Shown here piece by piece: positions 12,601 to 23,532 of a stretch of 64,000 nucleotides of DNA; the first letter of the stretch is position 1, and every line of letters starts with the position of its first letter. The stretch is from Linanthus parryae (Eukaryota > Streptophyta > Magnoliopsida > Ericales > Polemoniaceae). The DNA is taken from the NCBI GenBank assembly GCA_023055425.1, contig JALGPY010000009.1, forward strand, positions 52,204,616-52,268,615. Reading direction: 5' to 3'. The notes beneath the pieces were generated by a model. That model made no database searches. It worked only from the letters and a program-made list of their open reading frames with translations, and had not been told where the DNA came from. The position numbers and the translations under genes are program-made.

Positions 12601-13714
12601 TCGGGTATTGGCATACAAGAACTAGAGTTTAGAGCGCTTTCGCTTCGGTAGGAATCCATCATTCCACTATATTTGATCTACCCAGTTTGGAACACATGAG
12701 CAACTAACATTATTCTAACTTGGACAATATTTTATTTTCCACGATTTTACTGATTGGGAGATCTGCTACAGATTCAAACAATACACTGAAATTACATACT
12801 GTACCTCCGATTTCGGTTAGTTTTAACTTCTCATGCAGAATCATTCTTGCTCCGATGGATGCCACAACTGGTGATGTAAAGCTCAACACGATAGCTTGAG
12901 GCAATGGTAATCTCTGAATGCTGAATAACAAAAAAAAGAAGCTCAATTTTAGCTTTTCCTGCTTCATACCAAAGCATTGCCAGAAGATTATAGAGTACCA
13001 AAAGACAGATAACCATAACTAGAGATCCAAAAATCAGAAATGATGGTACACCCATACTGAAACTGCTATTTGAAATTTTTGAAGGGGTAAACGAAAACAC
13101 AGTGAAAATGTAATGATCGGCCTTTTAGAGCTCGTCTTCTGGAAGAGGGTAGCAGACTGGTTCTGTCGGCATCTATGTTGCACCAACACTCCAAATATTG
13201 TCCTGTTCGCGTGTCAGACACTACCGACACGCGGAAACGTTTCCGACACGTCGCTGGACGTCTCTGACACGCCAGGTGGCGTTTCGGTTTGAAAAACAAA
13301 AAAAATGTCCGACACACGGGAGACACGCGTGTCTTAAAACAGAGACACACAGTGTCTTAAAACGGAGACACCGTTAGATTGGTCTGGAATTTTTTAAAAT
13401 TTCTTGCAGGTCGTTTTGGATATTTTAAAAATTAGAGAAATTGTTCTGAAACTATCAAGTATCATCTTCTCAATACATGGACCCTTAACCTTAGACGCAC
13501 ACTATCTCAAAGACTCAAATTGGGTTTGCGAAACAAAAAGATAAACGCGAAGAGGCTAAGACGTGAAGACGGCGAAGACGAAAGAAGCGAAGAATCGAAG
13601 ACATACTGTCTTAACTTATTATGCTCTGATCTATTTGTACTTAGTAGTGACTAAACTTGTTATTGCTTTAATGTCTGTATTATAATGTGTCTGCCTGCCA
13701 TAAAAATGAAGAAA

Positions 13715-13789
<75 letters not shown>

Positions 13790-16700
13790 GTGTCGGCGTT
13801 TCTCAATTTTTCAAAAATTGGCGTGTCGGCGTCTCCGTGTCTTGCCGTACCTGTACCCGTTTCCGTGCAACGTAGGTCGGCATCAATAAGTGAATGGGAA
13901 TTGGTAGATCAAACTTAAAGGGTATGCCAACCATTTGGGAGTAACTTACAACCACTAAGAGCAACAAAATGATGGATAAACAACGCTTCATGTTCTCCAG
14001 ACAATAGGAAGTGAGACACATGTGATGCATATTTGTTTGAGAATAAGCATCGTGTGATGTAAATGAGGTAGGCATAGGATATAGTGTAGTAACTATTTGA
14101 GATGTGTGGTAATAAGACAAGTAAGAAAGAGCTTCCAACTACATAAGAAGTTATATTACGAACTAGTGTTGGCAATAGTCAAATTTAGAAAGAATGACTG
14201 AGTGGTTGTTCAGTAGCAAAAAATGGTATTTAGGATGATGTCAGGGACGAAGGAGGTTTAGCATTCATTTCAAATTTGGGGCTTGACATTGGACATGGAA
14301 ATTAAACTACAAGGATATATATTTAGTGGCCTTCTAACCTTTGGGGTTTATCTGATATCCTAGAAACTTCCGTTGCGTCAAAATATTTTACAACAAGGAA
14401 CGAACCAAACGATATCCTTCAAACTACATAAAAGCGTCCGGTAAGAGTGATGAAACAAGAATGGCGTCACTATATGGTAGCCTTTAGAGGCACAACTTAC
14501 CAGTAAACAAAACTCAGTAATGAGAGATATCCTACAAGAGCTCTGGAAATGAAAAGATTCCTTGCGTTTGATGGCCCGAAAAGGGGCTCCCGGCTCCTTC
14601 TCAACCACAGAAATGATAATATCAAGGTAATTGTACTTCTGATGGATGCTACTTCAAAAAGCGGTATTGATTGAGCTGCCAGTTTAAAAGAAGATTATAA
14701 ACATGGTAGTAAAAGAAGTGTTCAAGCAAAGCCAAAAAATTAATAAAAAGAAAAACAGAAAACAGAGAGTGAAAAGAAGAGATAACAAAAAAGAAAACAA
14801 TTTAAGAAGATATAAGAGATTTTCAGCTGTTTATGTCATGCTCTACTTAGAAGTAAACTACACTTCTGGAATAGGTGTGAAGACATGTGACCATATACAA
14901 TCGTTATGCCATAAGGAATCATAGAACGATACCATTCTCCCTGATTCATGTAGAACAATTAACCTTTTGAAGGACATTTATCAATGAATAGCTTACTGAC
15001 CAGAAAATGTATCAGAAAGAACTTCCATCATACAGTACATAGCAGATGATAGAGCCATGCATGATAGGCCAGAATATGTAGATCCACTCCATGCCCACAT
15101 AAAAAATTGGGTGAATGGCGAAGTCTCAGTTCCAGTTAATCTTGCCAGTTGTTCCTACAAAAGATCAAAATGTCTAAAAATTATGTTTTTAATTTTCACA
15201 AATTAGTGATACAAATCACAAGATGGGGTTTACTTTAATGAAAGTGCAACATACACCCTTTCCCTTCTATCATGAGAAAGGGGGAATATTCTCCATTTAT
15301 GTTCCCTAACTTTGTTTCACTCATTTAGTTTCAGCTCAAATGCATGATCTGATGATCTCATATGCACACATAAAACTTGGCTTCCCATTGACAAATCAAG
15401 TTCAAGCGCTGAAGCACGATGCCCAGCCTCCAAAAAGTGCTGACACGTACCTCCTTAGTCCATTCCCGTTCTAGGAAGCAAATGTGTACTAGTCGGGCAA
15501 CGTATCAACATAAAGCAATAAACTGTCATCGATAGTTATTTCAGTCAAAAGGTTTCGTATCACGTCAGTTTAACACACTGAAGGTCTCCATTTCAAACCC
15601 GGGCGAAGCCAAAATAATATTAATTGTTTAATTACCCAAAAGAAAAGTGTCGAACCCAGGAAAACCAATTTATTACATAGGTTGATTGTTTAATTTCCCA
15701 CAGAAAAGTGAATTCATTCATAGGCATTATAGCTAATAGGCCTTCCCTCGCCCAAAGGGAATCAAAATTTTCATTTTAGCCTTCAAGGAAATCCAATTCT
15801 TCTTTCCTCTTCGCTTTAGGAATTTCTAAACTTATCGAGTTTCCTGCATCACCCATAATTATTTTAATCGCTAGGCTTGGGAAGAACAAGAGAAGCAATA
15901 TATAACAACCGAAATGCACATGTTAAATTAGGCTGCAAAAGAGCTTCTTCACTACAAAATTAGAGCTTCCAAGACCAGGAATGTCAAGATGCTGTTACTT
16001 CATTTTCCAAATTTTACTCAGGTTTGTTGTTTTCAGCTTTACTATTAATTCGAGTACCGTAAAGAAAGCTGGTTTAGCTCTGATTCTTATATACAAAATG
16101 CATTTTATTGTTACCATAATAGTACCTTTAAACCCTTCAATTTTCGGAATAACTGGGAAATTCCCTAGACCTAGAGCTCAAATCAACTCGTATCAGCTCA
16201 AAATTGCAGATAAGCCAACTCTAAAAAGATAGCAAATCTTTTTCTGAATAGCAGAATCGCTACTCACGCGGACATAGACGAATCAGTAATGAAGGAGGAA
16301 TACCTTAATGGGTTTCTCCTATAAAGTATTCGTTAGAGAATGAAACCCTTTTTACAGAAGTTGCCTATAACCCTCCTGCTTCCTTTCTGGACTTTCATTC
16401 CCAAGATTACAGAACTAGTCTTCTCATAAGGGCACTGTGTCAGCTTTAGAGAAAGACCTAAAGGCCATGCTTGCGTTCAGGATATAAAGGGGTGGGATAA
16501 GGGATCCATTGGATATGAGGTTGGACTTGTGCAAGGGAAATGAAGTTGAGCCAAATTCTGTAGTAGCATGTTTGGCTGATATAGGATATCAAAAACAGGA
16601 TTTGAGGAGGAATAAGCTTCAACAAATCCCACTTAAGTCACAGCTGATTTATAGAACCTCCCGCCCAGTGTATGATTTCAATTATAAATTGAGAAGTGAA

Positions 16701-18597
16701 TAGGTAGATCATCTCCTAGTCCATATCCGCAGCCCAATCACTCTTACATCAACCCACCAACCAGGTACATAAATCTTATTCCGCCTCTCATATCCCAAAC
16801 CCAAACATGGCTTAAAGTCATTTTGCAAAGGAACCCTGGTATATGTTTCCATTTTGTTTTGTCTGATTATGTTACCATTTCCTCTGATCGAGTTAAATAC
16901 TCAACTGTTTTCTTTGTCAAACCATACTCCATGACGTCTCTGCCTACACTACTGTGTCCTGTCTACAAAAGGTAAACATGCTTGTGTTACAACACCACAG
17001 AACTGAAGTATGAGTTATCGTCTGAAATCACGCAGGGATGCTGACTAGGAAATTGCCTCGCAAATTCTGCAATGTAATGGGGCTTTTATCCATGTGGATT
17101 CGAAGGAGTAAATGTGTCTGCATCATTCATGGTAGTATTCCTTGTGCTGGGACTATCTATTATCTCTTGGCATTGTTTACAGGTATGGAAAACGTTTGAC
17201 GACCGCTAACTATTCCTCTCCATTTAAGGTCCCTACGTTGTTTCACCACCATTTAGTTTCAGCTCAAGTGCATGATCTGATGATCTCATAAGCATACAAC
17301 AATGTTGTATTCCCTTAGAGACTCAAAAAAATATTAGTTGCTCAATTACCAAAAAAAAGTTAGTTGGCATCATAGCTACTACTTCCATTGCCCAATGGGA
17401 ATCAAAGTTTTCATAGTAGGCTTGTAAGAAATATGAAATAGTCTTTCCTCTTTGCTTTAGGAATTTTAAACTTATCTAATTTCCAACATAACCCATAATT
17501 TTCTTACATAGCTAGTCTCAGGAAGAGCAAGAGACGGAATATGATAGTGTCAAGTGGAGGGTTATTTTATTTTATTTTATTTTTGCAAAGACTGGGATCT
17601 GGTGATAAATGGTGCTCTTGGATAAAATGGTATCACGACAACTAAATTTTCTACTCTTGTAGATGGCACACCTGCTTGATTCTTCTTCATTCGAGGGGAT
17701 TATAGCGAAGGGACCCTATTCCTCCACTATTATTTATTCTCATAACGGAACCGTGGTAAAGAACTTGGTGGAAGACGATTTACTCACACTCTCACAGGAT
17801 TCCAGGTAATTGGCAGAATTGGTGTTTCTGTTCAGAACTATCATTTGTTTTTCGCTGGTGACACGATTGGAAGGTTGATACGTTGCAACAATTTTAACAA
17901 GAGAAGTTGGATATTCGAATGGATATTGAAGAAGCTGTTACTTGATTTTCCAATTCTAAAACAAATTGTTCTTTTCAGCTTTACTACTAATTTCAACACC
18001 TTAAAGAAAGCTGATGTTGCTCTAGTTCTTAAATAGAAAGTGCATTTTATTGTTACCATAATAGAAACTCCAAACCCTACCATTTTCAGGTGAGCTGGGA
18101 AATTCCTGGACCTAAAAGCTCAAATCAACACCAAACAACAAAGTCGGGATCATCTGTATCATTTGTGTGTATCCTTCTCTTCTCTGTATCCTTACTGTGA
18201 TTGGTTCATTTCATATTTTTTTATTCAATTTAGTTGTTTTAAGATTCTATCAAATTAATAAAAAAATATATAATATAGATCAATGGATAAAGAGAAAGAT
18301 ACAACGCAAATATTAGTTTTATGCTCAACAGCTGAATCACAATTCACTAATACAACCATACATAGACTAATCAGTAACGAAGGAGATAAAAAAGACCTTG
18401 TTAGGTTTTCTTCTAGGGTAAGAGACGGCGAAGATGTCGATCTTGGGCTTCTCCGACGGCGTCAGGAGCGGCAACATCTGCTCCTCGGAGATCGAATCGG
18501 AACTCGACCTGCGGATCGACGCCGTCACGAGCTCCACCACCACATCGGCGAGCTCTCCTCCGCCGGAGAGTGAACCATCGGCAGCGGAGGTTGACAT
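6531..18597 (-). CDS. Gene 1: EamA/DMT-superfamily transporter, complete, 10 exons
   Basis: An integral membrane carrier of the drug/metabolite transporter superfamily (EamA domains, SLC35G-like); its substrate cannot be inferred. Coding exons on the minus strand: 18597-18397, 15154-15001, 14675-14501, 12920-12805, 10201-10142, 9502-9352, 8958-8892, 8024-7953, 7850-7785, 6671-6531. They sum to 1203 nt, 400 residues plus stop, with GT-AG at every junction and an unbroken frame. Residues 1-67 are a hydrophilic, Ser- and acidic-rich cytosolic tail; membrane helices start near residue 90. First repeat motifs include FGPSNARNLFISRALVGY and LPLPQAIVLSFTSP; second repeat motifs include SYCLIRAGAKASDQPV, LAFFAE and ARGLQLEKTSK. 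The protein ends IDDIDE. MITEs in introns 3, 4 and 9 and a duplication in intron 1 leave the splice sites intact. Family assignment is firm from the motifs; the exact orthologue is not established. Confidence 0.92.
7279..7718. mobile_element. Tourist/PIF-like MITE in gene 1 intron 9
   Basis: A 440-bp element with ends ggcccgtttgggaatg and cattcctaaactggccc, inverted with small differences. It is flanked by TAA at 7276-7278 and 7719-7721. A 3-bp TWA target duplication and a GGSCC..GTTTGG end are typical of Tourist/PIF-type MITEs. Confidence 0.6.
7785..7850 (-). CDS. Gene 1 exon 9 (residues 333-354)
   Basis: Encodes IFLARGLQLEKTSKVMNIQY, the family's conserved loop before the last helices. Phase 0 at both ends. 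Confidence 0.9.
7953..8024 (-). CDS. Gene 1 exon 8 (residues 309-332)
   Basis: Encodes DLVLPGLFSLCMMVTLGVL followed by AFFAE, phase 0 at both ends. Confidence 0.9.
8312..8333. repeat. (TA)n microsatellite
   Basis: About eleven TA units in intron 7 of gene 1. Confidence 0.85.
8892..8958 (-). CDS. Gene 1 exon 7 (residues 286-308)
   Basis: Encodes VTVFLFGLFASPASVICTL, a membrane helix. Acceptor TTTGCAG, donor GTGAGT. Confidence 0.9.
9352..9502 (-). CDS. Gene 1 exon 6 (residues 236-286)
   Basis: Begins GWLANSAEDNDSH, a polar linker between the two EamA repeats, then the first helix of repeat two ending CLIRAGAKASDQPV. The in-frame donor is GTAAAT, not the overlapping GTGTAA. Confidence 0.9.
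10142..10201 (-). CDS. Gene 1 exon 5 (residues 216-235)
   Basis: A 60-nt exon encoding LTCSFFGVLLIFRPLLTAQ between CTTTTCAG and GTATAC. It was located because the EamA family needs a helix here and the phases match on both sides. Confidence 0.88.
10680..11170 (-). mobile_element. Copia retrotransposon remnant: primer-binding site and LTR
   Basis: The plus strand has ggctctgatacca at about 10893-10905. This is the complement of tggtatcagagcc, the standard initiator-Met tRNA primer-binding site of plant copia elements. Read on the minus strand, a sequence ending ctacacca lies just before it, as expected for the end of a 5' LTR, and some leader sequence follows (down to about 10680). No polymerase gene remains. 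It lies in intron 4 of gene 1. Confidence 0.55.
11416..11693. mobile_element. hAT-type MITE in gene 1 intron 4
   Basis: Ends cagtggccga and cctccgccctg are inverted-related. The flanks tgctcggt (11408-11415) and tgttcggt (11694-11701) form an 8-bp target duplication with one mismatch. A long G run (about 11629-11651) lies inside. Same terminal type as 1586-1890 and 42451-42667. Confidence 0.75.
11751..11840. repeat. 45-bp tandem duplication
   Basis: Two consecutive 45-bp units beginning tgccgatatatagtagatta, identical by eye, in intron 4 of gene 1. Confidence 0.85.
12805..12920 (-). CDS. Gene 1 exon 4 (residues 177-215)
   Basis: Encodes IQRLPLPQAIVLSFTSPVV and GARMILHEKLKLTEIG, the most conserved EamA segment. 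Donor GTACAG. Confidence 0.92.
13173..13875. mobile_element. hAT-type element with perfect target duplication, gene 1 intron 3
   Basis: A 703-bp element with ends ctatgttgcacc and ggaaacgggtac-type complement (right end cgtgcaacgtag). It is flanked by identical gtcggcat at 13165-13172 and 13876-13883. The interior is full of gtgtcgg/cgacac motifs and holds a (TA)n tract at 13720-13786. It has no transposase. The terminal ctatgttgc is shared with the hAT palindrome at 27985-31789 and the MITEs at 46693 and 49219. Confidence 0.85.
13720..13786. repeat. (TA)n microsatellite inside hAT element
   Basis: About 33 TA units. Frames across it read as IYIYIY and are not real proteins. Confidence 0.95.
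14501..14675 (-). CDS. Gene 1 exon 3 (residues 119-177)
   Basis: Encodes PLFEVASIRSTITLIL and FGPSNARNLFISRALVGY, a conserved EamA core. Donor GTAAGT. Intron 3 (12921-14500) holds a hAT MITE. Confidence 0.9.
15001..15154 (-). CDS. Gene 1 exon 2 (residues 68-118)
   Basis: Acceptor TTTTGTAG, then EQLARLTGTE. It carries the first membrane helix (GLSCMALSSAMYCMMEV). Donor GTCAGT leaves one coding base over. Confidence 0.85.
15255..16330. repeat. Intron 1 duplication, unit A
   Basis: Matches 17205-18420 in blocks. Examples are catgatctgatgatctcat (about 15342 and 17272), cttcgctttaggaatttcta against ctttgctttaggaatttta (about 15815 and 17450), and cattttattgttaccataat (about 16100 and 18042). 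The far end (16275-16320, atcagtaatgaaggagga) matches 18369-18390, next to the exon 1 donor, so a trace of the exon boundary may have been copied. Divergence is substantial, so the duplication is old. Confidence 0.6.
16331..17204. other. Intron 1 of gene 1, no feature recognised
   Basis: Between the two duplicated units. One 64-codon frame at 16509-16703 has no recognisable similarity. Confidence 0.4.
17205..18396. repeat. Intron 1 duplication, unit B
   Basis: Partner of 15255-16330, adjacent to exon 1 of gene 1. A frame at about 17841-17880 reads FFAGDTIGRL, faintly like the FADD motif of LINE reverse transcriptases, so part of the unit may itself come from a LINE. That reading is weak. Confidence 0.55.
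18397..18597 (-). CDS. Gene 1 exon 1 (residues 1-67)
   Basis: Starts MSTSAADGS at 18597 and ends PRRKPNK before donor GTCTTT, phase 0. The opposite strand also has a similar-length open frame, but only the minus frame joins exon 2. Confidence 0.85.
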
Positions 18598-19000
18598 TGC
18601 TGGGTGATGGTGTTATTGTTCTTGAAAGCCCTCGTGACTTGTGGCTTAGCCAATTGGTGATCATCAAGAGCGAAGACGAAGACTGTGACTTTGTACCAAC
18701 CCTATGAAGGCATTGGATTGGTTGTGGAATGGAGGAGGAGTCAACAATGGAAGTTACTCGCATACGACAAAGACAACAACAAGCTGCAAATGGGCCCACC
18801 ACTGAACGACCCCTAATCTGGCGGGATTTATCAACATAATCTGATGTTTTTTCAGACCCGAGGTAATCTGATATTAAAAAAATAAATAGTTTTAATGCAA
18901 AAATTATTAAAAATTGCATCATTTTACTATTTAAATTACTAGGTCAAAGAAAAGTGAATAGTGACAAAAATAGGTTCACGAAGAAAAAGAGAGAATGGAT
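18598..19000 (-). promoter_or_regulatory. Presumed 5' UTR and promoter of gene 1
   Basis: Lies upstream of the exon 1 ATG on the minus strand. It contains a site II-like tgggccca palindrome at about 18792. A degenerate MITE trace (aggtcaaagaaaagtgaat, about 18942) begins only ~300 bp upstream of the start codon. No TATA box is clear. Confidence 0.3.
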
Positions 19001-19149
19001 GAAGTAACTTGTAAAATGTGCAGCAAAAGTTGTGAGTTAGAGACGTCAAGCTTAGCGACCGAAATAAGGCACTTGTTGGACTTTCGTGAAGTTGGAAAAG
19101 GATTAGGGGAATAGAATATTCATAACTGGAGTCTCGAATTTACATGTGT

Positions 19150-20310
19150 TTTCTTCCACTGAAGTCTCACCTACACCAGCGTTTACAGAATCATTCTTTC
19201 CCACCCTTCAAAAGTACTATGTGCGTCGCATTACGGCTGTCGCTCCTACTCTACATGCTAACTCCTAACCGGAGCCTCCCCATGCCCCATCTACCGAGTC
19301 GACCACAACGTGTAACCACCCAATGATAACTCGGTCAAAATTTTGTGCCCTTTACGGAACACCAAAATACACACTTTCCGGTTCCTCTCCTGACATCGCA
19401 CCAAACATTGTTACCCAAGCTCTCCAAGATCATCTATGGCGCTCTCCCATGACGGAGGAATTCCAGACAATTCTTACCAATCACACTTAGGATCTCGTAC
19501 CTCGTTGTTCCACTAATAACCAATCACATTCAGTAAGCTCTTTATGTCCTTAAGCAGGCACCACATGCGTGGTACTGAGAGCTGCCTACTTTCTTACTCC
19601 AACAAGTTTTTTCAAATTCAAGGGCTGACACGTCCTTGTTCATATTGAATCACTACCGTGCGATACTTTATCTGATAGTTGTGTGGATGATATTATTATT
19701 ACAAGCTCCAGTGTTGGTCTAGTTCAGCGCTTTATCGATAGCTTGGTTCTCTCTCAAGGATCTTGGAGATTTGTCGTACTTTATGGTCGTTGAGGTTCTT
19801 TGACATCCTGAGGGCCAGCAGAAATACATTCCTGATTTGTTACACCGGACAAATATGACTACTGTCAATCCTGTTCTCATGCCACTTGATTATGCTACTC
19901 CTCTAACACTTCAGTCTGGCTCTGCGCTTCTTGTTGCACGCGAATATCGCATGGTTGTTGGCAGTTTGTATATGTCTTTCACTCGCTTTGATATTGCATT
20001 TTTCGTTAATCGTTTGTCTCACTTCATGCACGGGCCTATAACCACACATTGGAATGATGTGAAGCGTCTTCTCCGATATTGGAAAACCACATCTGATTTG
20101 AGACTTCTATTTCGCACCTTGCTTTTTATATGCCTTCTCCGATCTAACAAAACTTGGCATGCCATCTTGTTTTACTATTTTCTAGGGTTGTTCCAATTTT
20201 TTAGACTTGTTGAAATAATTGTGAATTATTTAAATTATGTCGCAAGCTTAACTAATTATAAATTATATATATCCAGTTATCTTTTTAGAAAAACTAACAT
20301 GTAACTTGTA
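19150..20310 (+). pseudogene. Ty1/copia polymerase remnant (reverse transcriptase to RNase H junction)
   Basis: Frames on the plus strand give recognisable copia reverse-transcriptase pieces, interrupted by stops and frameshifts. CVDDIIIT at about 19680 is a decayed YVDD catalytic motif. MVVGSLYMSFTRFDIAF and THWNDVKRLLRYWKTTSDL at about 19950-20110 are the connection region. The element cannot be active. No LTRs were found at its edges. Confidence 0.8.
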
Positions 20311-20449
20311 TTCAGATTTTTGAATAACACAACTGAAGTTGGTGATACAATTTATCGATGTGCAAAATGTAAAACTATGATTTATGTATAATTTACATTA
20401 TTTGTGCATAACATTGTTGGAGATGCCTTTTGATAAAACTCAACTTGAT

Positions 20450-21620
20450 CGAGTCACATGCTTTGGCTATGTTATGTCCTTTAGCTAAGAGCATACCCAA
20501 ATATGTAGGTGTTTTACTGATATAAAGGTCAGAAGCTACGCAATAGGGTGTCCAAGCCTAAAGGGGCATTTGGGCTAAGGAAGTGTTGGATTTAACGTTA
20601 TTAACGTCCTAGCCTAATACATGGCCAAAATTGTCAAGAACGCTACCCCAACACTTGCAAGATCCTAGAGTCAGGCGAAAGAACATTAAGCAGTCGTCTA
20701 TAAGAACACGTGAGAAATCGTTGTCATGACAACTTCCCCAAGCTTAACTCCTAGAATGTCAGTCGTTTGCTGAAGATATGTTAGGAGACCAGACAGGGCC
20801 TCGAGGTAGATAATAGAAAATAATTATGGAGAAAGAGGATCTCCATATTGCAATCCTATCGAGGGTTGAAAAGTGTCAATAGATTTTCTTTAACTAGAAT
20901 AGAGTAAGTTATTGTTCTAAAACACTGAGATAGTAGTCGAATCCAATAAACCGCATCAAAGTCGGTGGCAGGTGCCCTGAGAGATCACAAATTACTGTTC
21001 AAGAATTTGCTCATATCAATTTTGAGAGTTGGTTCGGTCCAAACCTTTGAATTTTAGTCTTGTTAAACAGACAATTCATTTGCTATGAGGATATGTTTCA
21101 ACTATAGATCTACCCGGAAGGAATGCTGACTTATTCTCAGAGTGACTTCTTACGAAAACTCATTTATTCTTTTTTTTAGAGAACTCCTTTATTCGATTAG
21201 CCAAAATTTTAGAAATGATCTTATACAGTAGCGTAGAGGCTAATGAAAAAAAAAAAAAGTCAAACGATGAAGCATGTTTATCCATCTCTGAGATGAGGGT
21301 AATAAACGTGTGATTGAGCTCCTTCAAGAGGTACCCTGAAATGTGGAAAGATAACACAACATCTGTAGTAGGATTTCATATGATATCCTAAAATTTCTAA
21401 ATGAAAACCGGGAAAAGATCATCCAAACCCCGCACCTTATATGGGTGCATGGGTGAATTTGAAACAGAACCTGCTGAATTTCGCCTGCATGAAATGGTCT
21501 GGACAGGCGTGCCCGAATCCCGATGAGCACCTGAAAAGACTGGTGTCGAATATTTTTGAAAGTACGACAATAATTTAAAAACTTCTATAGGAAAACATGA
21601 CAATAGCATTGGAACAAATG
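20450..21620 (-). pseudogene. L1-type LINE reverse transcriptase remnant
   Basis: Minus-strand frames contain LLYKIISKILANRIKEF (about 21170-21230) preceded by NHTFITLISEMDKHAS, the conserved start of plant LINE reverse transcriptase. Further down (about 20800-20860) is a GDPLSP-type tract. Stops and shifts break every frame. It ends next to the Helitron array. Confidence 0.75.
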
Positions 21621-21683
21621 AAATATTTTCGTGATGATGTGGCAGTATATAATTGGTGGATTATATATATATGTATATATATA

Positions 21684-22135
21684 TCTATATAATAAATCAG
21701 CTAGGTGATTCCCTCCAAAAAAATATGAACGGGAAGATCCTAGCCATCTAATCCCTAAAAATGTCTTGAGATATTTTGAACCGTTGATTTAACATTTTTT
21801 TTTTGTTACACACATTATTAACAAGTTTGTGTAGTTACAGCTAATAAAAAGATTAAGATAATTTCATATCTTCGGGAATCTCTCTCTCATCTAACTACTT
21901 ATTCGAACATAATTTTAACTATTTATCTTTTTGAACAGATTTTTTTTTTATATATATTTAAATAAATAATTAAGTATATATCAACAATAAAATCGTACTT
22001 AAAATCTTACTTAAAGTAGCATTCATTTTAAAATTTTGATTTACTAGAAAATTGAAATATAAGTGGAAAGATATATCTTTTTTCGATTTATATAGCTACA
22101 TTTATAGTGCCCTACGGGCACGGGTCACTTTCTAG
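21684..22135 (+). mobile_element. Helitron 1 (non-autonomous)
   Basis: Starts TC after an A (tctatataataaatcagc). It ends ctag followed by T, with a hairpin gtgccctacgggcac at 22107-22121 about ten bases before the end. TC start, sub-terminal hairpin, CTRR end and A/T insertion site are the Helitron hallmarks. No Rep/helicase gene is present. Confidence 0.8.
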
Positions 22136-22541
22136 TATATATAATAAATCAACTAGGTGTTTCCCTTCAAAAAATCTAGATGAGAAGATCATAGCCTTCT
22201 AATCTCTAAAAATGTCTTGAGACATTTTGGTGCGTTGATTTGAATGACCCATTCTTATAGATTTAATCTAATAAGACAATGAGATATTGTTTATATTTTC
22301 AAAAAACCATTAATTTTAATTTATAAGTGGCATTAAATGTGATATATTAATTTGTTTACATTTTCAAAAAACAATTAATTTTAATTTGAAATAAGACAAT
22401 GCTTATCTCATTAAATGTGATATATTAATTTGTTTACCCAAAAAATCAAATCCGTATCAATTTATTATCTACATTTATTTCAAGATAACAAATATAAGTG
22501 GCATTTTAATTTATAAGTGCCCTACGGGCACGAGTCATTTG

Positions 22542-22545
<4 letters not shown>
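22136..22545 (+). mobile_element. Helitron 2 (non-autonomous)
   Basis: Begins directly at the end of Helitron 1 with tatataataaatcaactagg, matching the first element's start. It ends ctaa with the same hairpin (22517-22531). A (TA)n tract follows to about 22578. Confidence 0.75.
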
Positions 22546-22581
<36 letters not shown>

Positions 22582-22599
22582 CAAAGGTAAGAAATATCA

Positions 22600-23135
22600 T
22601 CTATATTATAAAATAGCATGGTTTAACTAATTATAATTTTTCAACCGTTGGATTAAATCAATCTTATCCCCACCATTAGATCTCACCTACTTTTGACATC
22701 TCTAACTACCCACTCTCTTTGGACATCCCTACATAATAGGAGAGAGTTATATATAAAATAGCATGGTTTAACTAACTTATGATTTTTCAACTGTTAGATT
22801 AAATCAACCTCAACCCCACCAGTAGATCTCCTACTTATTACATCTCTAACTACCCACTCTCCTTGGACATCTCTAACTACCCACTCTCTTTGGACACCAT
22901 AACTAATAGGAGAAAGGTTTTTTCTCAACTACTTTCCTAACAAATAGGAGATAGGTTGTGAGTGATTCCCACGTCTATTGCTCATCACATACTTAGAAGT
23001 TGTTCTTTTTTTTCACCACATTTGTAAATATAATTTTTGGATAACAACTCTAAATTCATTTAAAAAGAAAACACCTCAAAATTCAAAAACTATCCAGTTT
23101 AGGGATAGTGCCCTCGGGCACGGGCAATATTCTAG
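22600..23135 (+). mobile_element. Helitron 3 (non-autonomous)
   Basis: Starts TC after A (tctatattataaaatagcat) and ends ctag followed by T, with hairpin gtgccctcgggcac at 23108-23121. The first ~150 bp is partly duplicated in tandem (ataaaatagcatggtttaac at about 22610 and 22755). Confidence 0.78.
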
Positions 23136-23532
23136 TATATATTATAAATTAGGACGGTTGACTTTAAAATGTCTTTTAGACCGTTAGATTGAATTAACCC
23201 CAGCCCTTAGATCTCACCACCCACTTAACTATCCACTACTTAACTACCCATTAAACTACCCACTCATTTTATCATAATTATAAAAAAAAGCTTTCTTTGT
23301 TCCTGATTATTTAATACACCCCCTACTTAACTACCCATTTAACTACCCACTCATTTTATCATAATTACAAAAAAATGCTTCATTTGTTCATGATTATTTA
23401 ATACAATTATTTATGTTGTCTTCGTTTTCTGCCCTTGTTTGTAGATGAAAATACTCATTTTATCTATGACATTACAATAGGCCGTGACACGTGTTTTTGG
23501 GGTAGTGCCCTCGGGCACGGGTAATCCCCTAG
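23136..23532 (+). mobile_element. Helitron 4 (non-autonomous)
   Basis: Begins at the end of Helitron 3 (tatattataaattaggacgg). It ends ctag followed by T with hairpin gtgccctcgggcac at 23505-23518. Its hairpin loop matches Helitron 3, while Helitrons 1 and 2 share another form. Confidence 0.75.

Noticed and set aside
13685..13918. Open frames reading IYIYIY
   Set aside because: They are translations of a TA microsatellite inside a hAT element. The same applies near 24780-25079.
17690..18000. LINE reverse transcriptase motif FFAGDT
   Set aside because: A single short motif with no flanking conserved blocks; kept only as a remark on the duplicated unit.
18283..18573. Plus-strand frames over gene 1 exon 1, including one starting MSILGFSDGV
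   Set aside because: They are antisense shadows of exon 1. Only the minus-strand frame splices in phase to the EamA exons.
18413..18922. 169-codon minus frame over gene 1 start
   Set aside because: Overlaps exon 1 in a different frame, starts in upstream DNA and resembles no family.
18995..19114. 39-codon plus-strand frame with CKMCSKSC
   Set aside because: The cysteine pattern is suggestive, but nothing else supports a gene and it abuts transposon debris.
21684..23532. CRISPR-like array appearance (regular hairpins)
   Set aside because: Units are 400-540 bp, have Helitron termini and lie in plant DNA.
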